Positions 60,076 through 64,000 of a DNA stretch of 64,000 bases are shown here, piece after piece. Source of the stretch: JAEUHQ01 sp964538915 (GTDB lineage: Bacteria > Planctomycetota > UBA1135 > UBA2386). The position numbers and the translations under genes are program-made. The number at the start of each line of letters is the position of its first letter. Within the stretch, counting starts at the first letter, position 1. Below the pieces are notes generated by a model. It did no database searches, was not told where the DNA came from, and worked only from the letters and a program-made list of their open reading frames with translations. Location of the stretch: NCBI GenBank assembly GCA_964538915.1, contig CAZIFB010000004.1:62001-126000 (forward strand), in the 5' to 3' direction.

Positions 60076-61161
60076 ATGATGATGCGTGCAACCTCCCTGC
60101 TGCTCTCCTGCGCCCTTGCCGCCGCCGCCAACGCGCAAGGTTTCGGCGCCGTCTACACCCTGACCAACGAGCCGGCCGGCAACGCCGTCCAGGTGACCCT
60201 GCGCCTGCCGAATGGTGTGTTGCTGCCGTTCGCGAGTTTCGACACGACGGGCACTGGCACCGGCGTCGGGCTCGGTTCGCAGGGAGCACTCGCCATGAGC
60301 GGCAACGACAAGTTCCTGTACGCCGTCGACGCCGGCAGCGATCAGGTCACGATGTTCCACGTGCTCTTCGGGATCTTCCTGCTGCGCACGGACACCGAAG
60401 CGACCGGAGATCGGCCGACCAGCGTCGCGACCCACGGCAACCTCGTCTACGTCCTGAACGCCGGCGACGACACGGTGCGCGGCTTCCGCCGCACCGGCTA
60501 CCAGCTGCAACCGATCGCCGGCGCCAGCTACCCGCTGAGCCAGGCGGCAGCAGCCGGCGCGCAAGTCGGCTTCAGCCCGGACGGCAAGCATCTGGTGGTG
60601 ACCGAACGGGCGACCAACCGCATCGACGTGTTCGCCGTGAACGGCAACGGCACGCTCGGCGCCGTGACCTTCAACGCGTCGGCGGGCAACACGCCGTTCG
60701 GCTTCTCGTTCCGCGACGACGGCACACTGGTGGTCAGCGAAGCGCTCGGCGGCACGGCAGACGCGAGCGTGACGTCGACCTACCGCATCCAGAACGACGG
60801 CACGCTGCTGACCATCAGCGGTGCGGTGCCCACCGAGGAGACGGCGGCCTGCTGGGTCGCGATCCCGAAGCAGGGAACCTTCGCCTACACCACCAACACG
60901 GGCAGCGGCACGATCACCGGCTACGCGCTGGACGGCGCGGGACAGCTCACCCCGCTGGACGCGAACGGCATCACGGGCGACCTCGGCGGCAGCGCGCAGC
61001 CGATCGACTTCGAGTTCTCGCCGAACGGCCGCTACCTGTTCGTGCTGGACGCGGGCAACGACCGCATCCGGACCTTCTTCCGCCAGCTCGACGGCGGGCT
61101 CCAGCTCCTGGCGACCAGCGTCGACGTCGTCGACGGCACCGCCGGCATGGTGGTGCGCTGA
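60076..61161 (+). CDS. Secreted seven-bladed beta-propeller protein, lactonase/YVTN-like
   Basis: 361 residues with a signal peptide (RATSLLLSCALAAAANAQ). Propeller blades repeat a phrase of the type SGNDKFLYAVDAGSDQVTMF, VATHGNLVYVLNAGDDTVRG, SPDGKHLVVTERATNRIDVF and SPNGRYLFVLDAGNDRIRTF. This is the layout of 6-phosphogluconolactonase-like and YVTN-repeat proteins. No catalytic residues can be assigned. It is likely periplasmic or surface-bound. Three adjacent ATG codons begin the gene; the first is used. Divergent from the LysR gene and probably controlled by it. Confidence 0.9.
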   Translation: MMMRATSLLLSCALAAAANAQGFGAVYTLTNEPAGNAVQVTLRLPNGVLLPFASFDTTGTGTGVGLGSQGALAMSGNDKFLYAVDAGSDQVTMFHVLFGIFLLRTDTEATGDRPTSVATHGNLVYVLNAGDDTVRGFRRTGYQLQPIAGASYPLSQAAAAGAQVGFSPDGKHLVVTERATNRIDVFAVNGNGTLGAVTFNASAGNTPFGFSFRDDGTLVVSEALGGTADASVTSTYRIQNDGTLLTISGAVPTEETAACWVAIPKQGTFAYTTNTGSGTITGYALDGAGQLTPLDANGITGDLGGSAQPIDFEFSPNGRYLFVLDAGNDRIRTFFRQLDGGLQLLATSVDVVDGTAGMVVR

Positions 61162-61207
61162 GCGGCCCTGGCGCGGCCGATCCGGTCGCACCGATCCACG
61201 CAGTGCA

Positions 61208-61531
61208 TCAGCCGGCCAGCAGGTCGCGGAACAACGCGAGCGAGTCGCGTTCGGCGGGCACGACGCGGCCGTCGGCCTTCACTGCGAGTTCGGCCGCCTG
61301 AAGGAACAGCTGCCGGTGCTCGCGCGGCACCGAGTCCGGATCGAGGTCCTCGACGTTCGGCGGCACCTGGAGCCACGCTGCGACCTGCTTCACCTCGGCG
61401 TCGGTGAGATTCAGGCGACCGGCGATCCGCATCACGAGATCGCGCTCCGTCTGCGTCACCTTCAGGTCGGTCCACACGAAGGACGTGACGAACCGGAGCA
61501 GGTTCATGCGTTCGGTCGGGCCGAGCTTCAT
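61208..61531 (-). CDS. Small TerB-like protein
   Basis: 107 residues from ATG 61531. It is all helical: LRFVTSFVWTDLKVTQTERD, LVMRIAGRLNLTDAEVKQVA, LFLQAAELAVKADGRVVPAE and RDSLALFRDLLAG. The repeated D-x-K-V/G-x-x-x-x-E pattern after a helix is that of TerB-type helical proteins, where acidic residues bind metal. The group is linked to tellurite and stress response, but most members have no known function. Single gene, between convergent neighbours. An upstream in-frame extension is low-complexity and rejected. Confidence 0.8.
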   Translation of the reverse strand: MKLGPTERMNLLRFVTSFVWTDLKVTQTERDLVMRIAGRLNLTDAEVKQVAAWLQVPPNVEDLDPDSVPREHRQLFLQAAELAVKADGRVVPAERDSLALFRDLLAG

Positions 61532-61586
61532 GCCGGTTAGCAGAGCACGCCGTGCGCGCGGATGACAAGCGCGGGGAACGGGTTCC

Positions 61587-62975
61587 TCAGCCCTTCCCGC
61601 GCACCACGAGGTCCTCCCAGATGCCGGCACTGCCGGTCGCGGCATCCTTCGGGCCGGCCTGGGCACCGATGCCCCAGACGACCGGGTCCGGCATCGCATC
61701 CGGCAGCGCGAACTTGCACACGACCTCGTCCACGACGATCGACACCGCGTCGCGCTTCGCGGCGATCTTGAAGGCCGTCGAATAGCCGAGGCGAAGCGCC
61801 GGGACTTCCTTGAACCCGAGGTTCGTCCACTCGTCGCCCTTCGAACGGTAGCGAAACAGGGTGACGCCGCGGTCGGCGGTGAGGGCCACCGAATAGAAGT
61901 CGCCGGCCTCCGTTCGCCCGAACAGGAAGTTCATCTGTTTCGCCTCGGCCGGCAGGATGCGCAGCGAACCGGTGGCGTTCAGTTCCTTGCCCTTCACGGG
62001 CTGCCGGCACCAGGCGATCGCGTTGCGGTCCGGAAACGCGATCTGGACCATCCGCTTCTCGTCGAGCGCGAGCGAGCGGTAGACCTCCGACCACGTAGGC
62101 TGCAGCTCCTGGACGAACTTCGCGAATGCGGCGTCGAGCTTGTCGAGGCCGGCTCCGTCGAAGCTCTTCCCCCACGCGTCCTCCGATGCGAGCCCGCCCA
62201 CCGTTCGCAGCAGGGCGCTCATGCGATCCGCGTGGGCCGGGGTCTGCAGCATCCCGTAGAACACCGCGCGCGCCGCGTAGCGGGGGTGGAAGTCGAGGTC
62301 GTCGATGCCGTCGCGCAGGATCGCCCGTGCCTTCGGCAGCTTCTTGTCGCGCGCGAGATCCAGCACGAGCCGCTGCTGGTCCTGCCCCATCACCGAGATC
62401 CCGGTGCGTCCGCCGCCGCGAAGCGCGTCGAGCACCTTGCGCGCGTTCGTCGACGCGAAGCCGTCGACGAACCACATCGGGTGCACCTCGAAGTTCGCGA
62501 AGACCCTCGCGCGCGCGATGTGGGACGCCTCCCACGCGAGCAGTTCGACGGTCATCGCCGGCAGCCCGAGGGCGCGCAGAGTCTCGTCCGAACACGGCGG
62601 CTGCAGCGCGACGTGCGCCGTGCGGCTCGCGTGATGGAACATCGCGAGGTTGCGCCGGAACTTGCCGTTCGTCAGCCGCTGCTCCGCCGCTTCGTAGTCC
62701 GCGATCGTGCGATAGAGGTGGACCACGAGCGGCGCCGCAGGCGGCTTCGTCCCGTCGGCGCCGAGTGTCGGCGCCGCGAAGGGCCAGACCTTCTCGACGA
62801 CCGCGACCGCTTCGTCGGCGACCGCCTCGTCGAATCCGTGACAGTGCACGGTCGCGAACTTGCCGACCCTCTCGACGACACCTTCCTGCGGACCTTCTTG
62901 CGCGCGTGCCGCGAGCGGCAGGAGCGCCACCGCGACGGTGAGGGCGACGAAGCGCCGCTGTGCGTGTCGATGCAT
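61587..62975 (-). CDS. Secreted protein resembling peptidase MA/DUF1570 with broken zinc motif and LamG-like tail
   Basis: 462 residues from ATG 62975, with a signal peptide (RRFVALTVAVALLPLAARAQ). Residues 30-300 follow the layout of DUF1570/peptidase MA-like proteins of Planctomycetota (LVVHLYRTIADYEAAEQRL, then VELLAWEASHIARA, then HPMWFVDGFAS). The zinc site, normally HExxH, reads WEASH, so the first His is lost while the following W-F-x-x-G-x-A helix is kept. The last 160 residues are beta-rich (GSLRILPAEAKQMNFLFGR, then GTAGIWEDLV-like end) and resemble a LamG/3-keto-disaccharide-hydrolase sandwich. Probably an inactive, glycan-binding relative. Confidence 0.82.
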   Translation of the reverse strand: MHRHAQRRFVALTVAVALLPLAARAQEGPQEGVVERVGKFATVHCHGFDEAVADEAVAVVEKVWPFAAPTLGADGTKPPAAPLVVHLYRTIADYEAAEQRLTNGKFRRNLAMFHHASRTAHVALQPPCSDETLRALGLPAMTVELLAWEASHIARARVFANFEVHPMWFVDGFASTNARKVLDALRGGGRTGISVMGQDQQRLVLDLARDKKLPKARAILRDGIDDLDFHPRYAARAVFYGMLQTPAHADRMSALLRTVGGLASEDAWGKSFDGAGLDKLDAAFAKFVQELQPTWSEVYRSLALDEKRMVQIAFPDRNAIAWCRQPVKGKELNATGSLRILPAEAKQMNFLFGRTEAGDFYSVALTADRGVTLFRYRSKGDEWTNLGFKEVPALRLGYSTAFKIAAKRDAVSIVVDEVVCKFALPDAMPDPVVWGIGAQAGPKDAATGSAGIWEDLVVRGKG

Positions 62976-63097
62976 GCTTCCTCGATTCCTGGGCGCGAAC
63001 GAGAACACCGTCGCGACGGCGCCGCAAGCAACGGGGCGCGCCGGAAACGCAACGGGCGCACGACCTCGTGCGCCCGCGCGTGGATCGCCCCGTCAGG

Positions 63098-64000
63098 TCA
63101 CGGGCAACCGGTGCCCGCGACGCGGATGCGCAGCCCGTTCGTGGGAGCGAGGAAGCCGAGGAACGGTCCCCCGTCCACGATCTCGAAGCCCTGCGCGAAG
63201 TAGTCGATCGGCGACAGGCCGGGCGCGAGCGGCAGCGGGTACTCGGCGATGCCGGCGGCGTTCGCCTGCACCAGCGTGAGCAGCACCATCTGCGGCTCGT
63301 CGAGGAAGAACGTGCAGCCGCCACCGAGATCGACGCTCGCACCGCCGAGGCCGAACGCGCCGATGAGGAACGCCGACGGCGCCGCCTTGAACTGCACCGC
63401 GAACGCCGCGTTGGGCGACGTCGGCAGGCTGTTCGACCAGGCGCGCGGCGCGGGTGCGCCGCAACCGTCGCCGAGGTACTCCGTGCCGAGCAGCGTCGGC
63501 GTCTGCGACGCGACAGCCACCGACAGGCTGCCCGCGCCGAGGCGCGCTTCGTCGATCGACACGTTGCCGGCGACCGGCGCGGCGTCGGAGTCGAACCAGA
63601 AGTTGTAGATGCAGTTCCAGTCCAGCGCGTTGGTCGCCGACGCGAGGAACGCGATCTCGTTCGCCGTCCGGCTCACAGTCCACTCGTTCAACGCATCGCC
63701 GTCGACGTCGCGAAAGCCGAAGTTGCTCGCGCGCGCCGTCGGGCAGATCGGGATGCGCAGGGACGCGCCGCCGCGGTCGTTGTCGATGTTGTGCACCGCG
63801 TACTCGTAGTGCCACATGCCCTCGACGGGCCCGGTGACCTTCACCGCGACCAGGAAACGGCCGTCGTCGGGCCCGTTGCCCGCCATCGCCGTCGTCGCAC
63901 CGGTCCAGCGCGTCAGCACCGAGCCCTGCAGGTTCGCCGCGCCGGAGAACGTCGTGGACCACGAGCTGCCGTTCCACGTGAACGACAGGCCGCGCGACAT
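63098..64000 (-). CDS. Secreted protein, N-terminus beyond window edge
   Basis: 301 codons are visible. The frame reaches the last base of the window. ATG at 64000 is probably internal, since no signal peptide follows it, so I treat the gene as 5'-partial. The part seen is beta-rich: FTWNGSSWSTTFSGAANLQG, MWHYEYAVHNIDNDRGGASL, RDVDGDALNEWTV (a Ca-binding-like loop), a second domain with YLGDGCGAPAPRAWSNSLP, and the end RIRVAGTGCP. Two domains of planctomycete secreted proteins, of unknown function. Lies 122 bp upstream of the protease-like gene and points the same way. Confidence 0.75.
   Translation of the reverse strand: MSRGLSFTWNGSSWSTTFSGAANLQGSVLTRWTGATTAMAGNGPDDGRFLVAVKVTGPVEGMWHYEYAVHNIDNDRGGASLRIPICPTARASNFGFRDVDGDALNEWTVSRTANEIAFLASATNALDWNCIYNFWFDSDAAPVAGNVSIDEARLGAGSLSVAVASQTPTLLGTEYLGDGCGAPAPRAWSNSLPTSPNAAFAVQFKAAPSAFLIGAFGLGGASVDLGGGCTFFLDEPQMVLLTLVQANAAGIAEYPLPLAPGLSPIDYFAQGFEIVDGGPFLGFLAPTNGLRIRVAGTGCP

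Overview
The window is about 64 kb of very GC-rich, densely coding bacterial DNA. I infer a Planctomycetota-type (PVC) organism. The reasons are two Ser/Thr kinases with C-terminal TPR arrays, two ECF-like sigma factors (one directly next to a kinase), a GreA with a very long N-terminal extension of the kind known from the PVC group, a signal peptidase I with huge insertions, many secreted proteins of unknown family, and few clear Shine-Dalgarno sites. No rRNA, tRNA, CRISPR array, insertion sequence, phage or integrase gene is visible. Codon use and base composition look even, so nothing stands out as recently acquired.

Layout. 1-5.2 kb: an unknown partial gene, an alkyltransferase-like DNA repair protein, lepA, and a hybrid sensor kinase. 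5.2-19.5 kb: a signalling region with two ECF sigma genes, two kinase-TPR genes, small membrane proteins, an ankyrin protein, a DUF3574 protein, and two unknown operons, one ending in a 2-oxoglutarate/Fe(II) oxygenase. Six start regions here carry the same bipartite promoter-like motif, GCCACG-N12-TCCGGATGAC. 19.5-27.4 kb: a secreted-hydrolase-like protein, lepB-lptB, a lone flagellin with a good sigma-28 promoter, and a three-gene operon with two diverged PilT-type ATPases. 27.4-37.6 kb: a protein with a histone-like tail, the long GreA, an alpha/beta hydrolase, then a TPR/MoxR/DUF58/transglutaminase/S41-protease operon.

37.6-44 kb: methylglutaconyl-CoA hydratase-like enzyme, a large secreted repeat protein, an EamA transporter, a YheT-type hydrolase operon and an orphan Hcp. 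44-57 kb: cell-surface polysaccharide functions. These are a glycosyltransferase, Wzm/Wzt ABC export and pyruvyl transferase in one coupled operon. Further on come a GT2 enzyme, a deacetylase-GT2 fusion, a P-loop partner with a broken Walker A, and a Wzz-like chain-length protein. A flavin reductase, a lipoprotein, methylcrotonyl-CoA carboxylase beta and a secreted protein lie between. 57-64 kb: a lipoprotein, a LysR regulator divergent from a secreted beta-propeller, a TerB-like protein, a protease-like protein with a broken HExxH, and a secreted protein cut by the window edge.

The strongest new signal is the bipartite motif. All six copies have an exact 12-nt spacer, and five sit only 6-7 nt before a start codon. 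This suggests a small regulon of leaderless genes read by a dedicated ECF-type sigma factor. A second, looser pattern is a TAnnnT box 6-14 nt before many other starts, which also points to very short or absent leaders.
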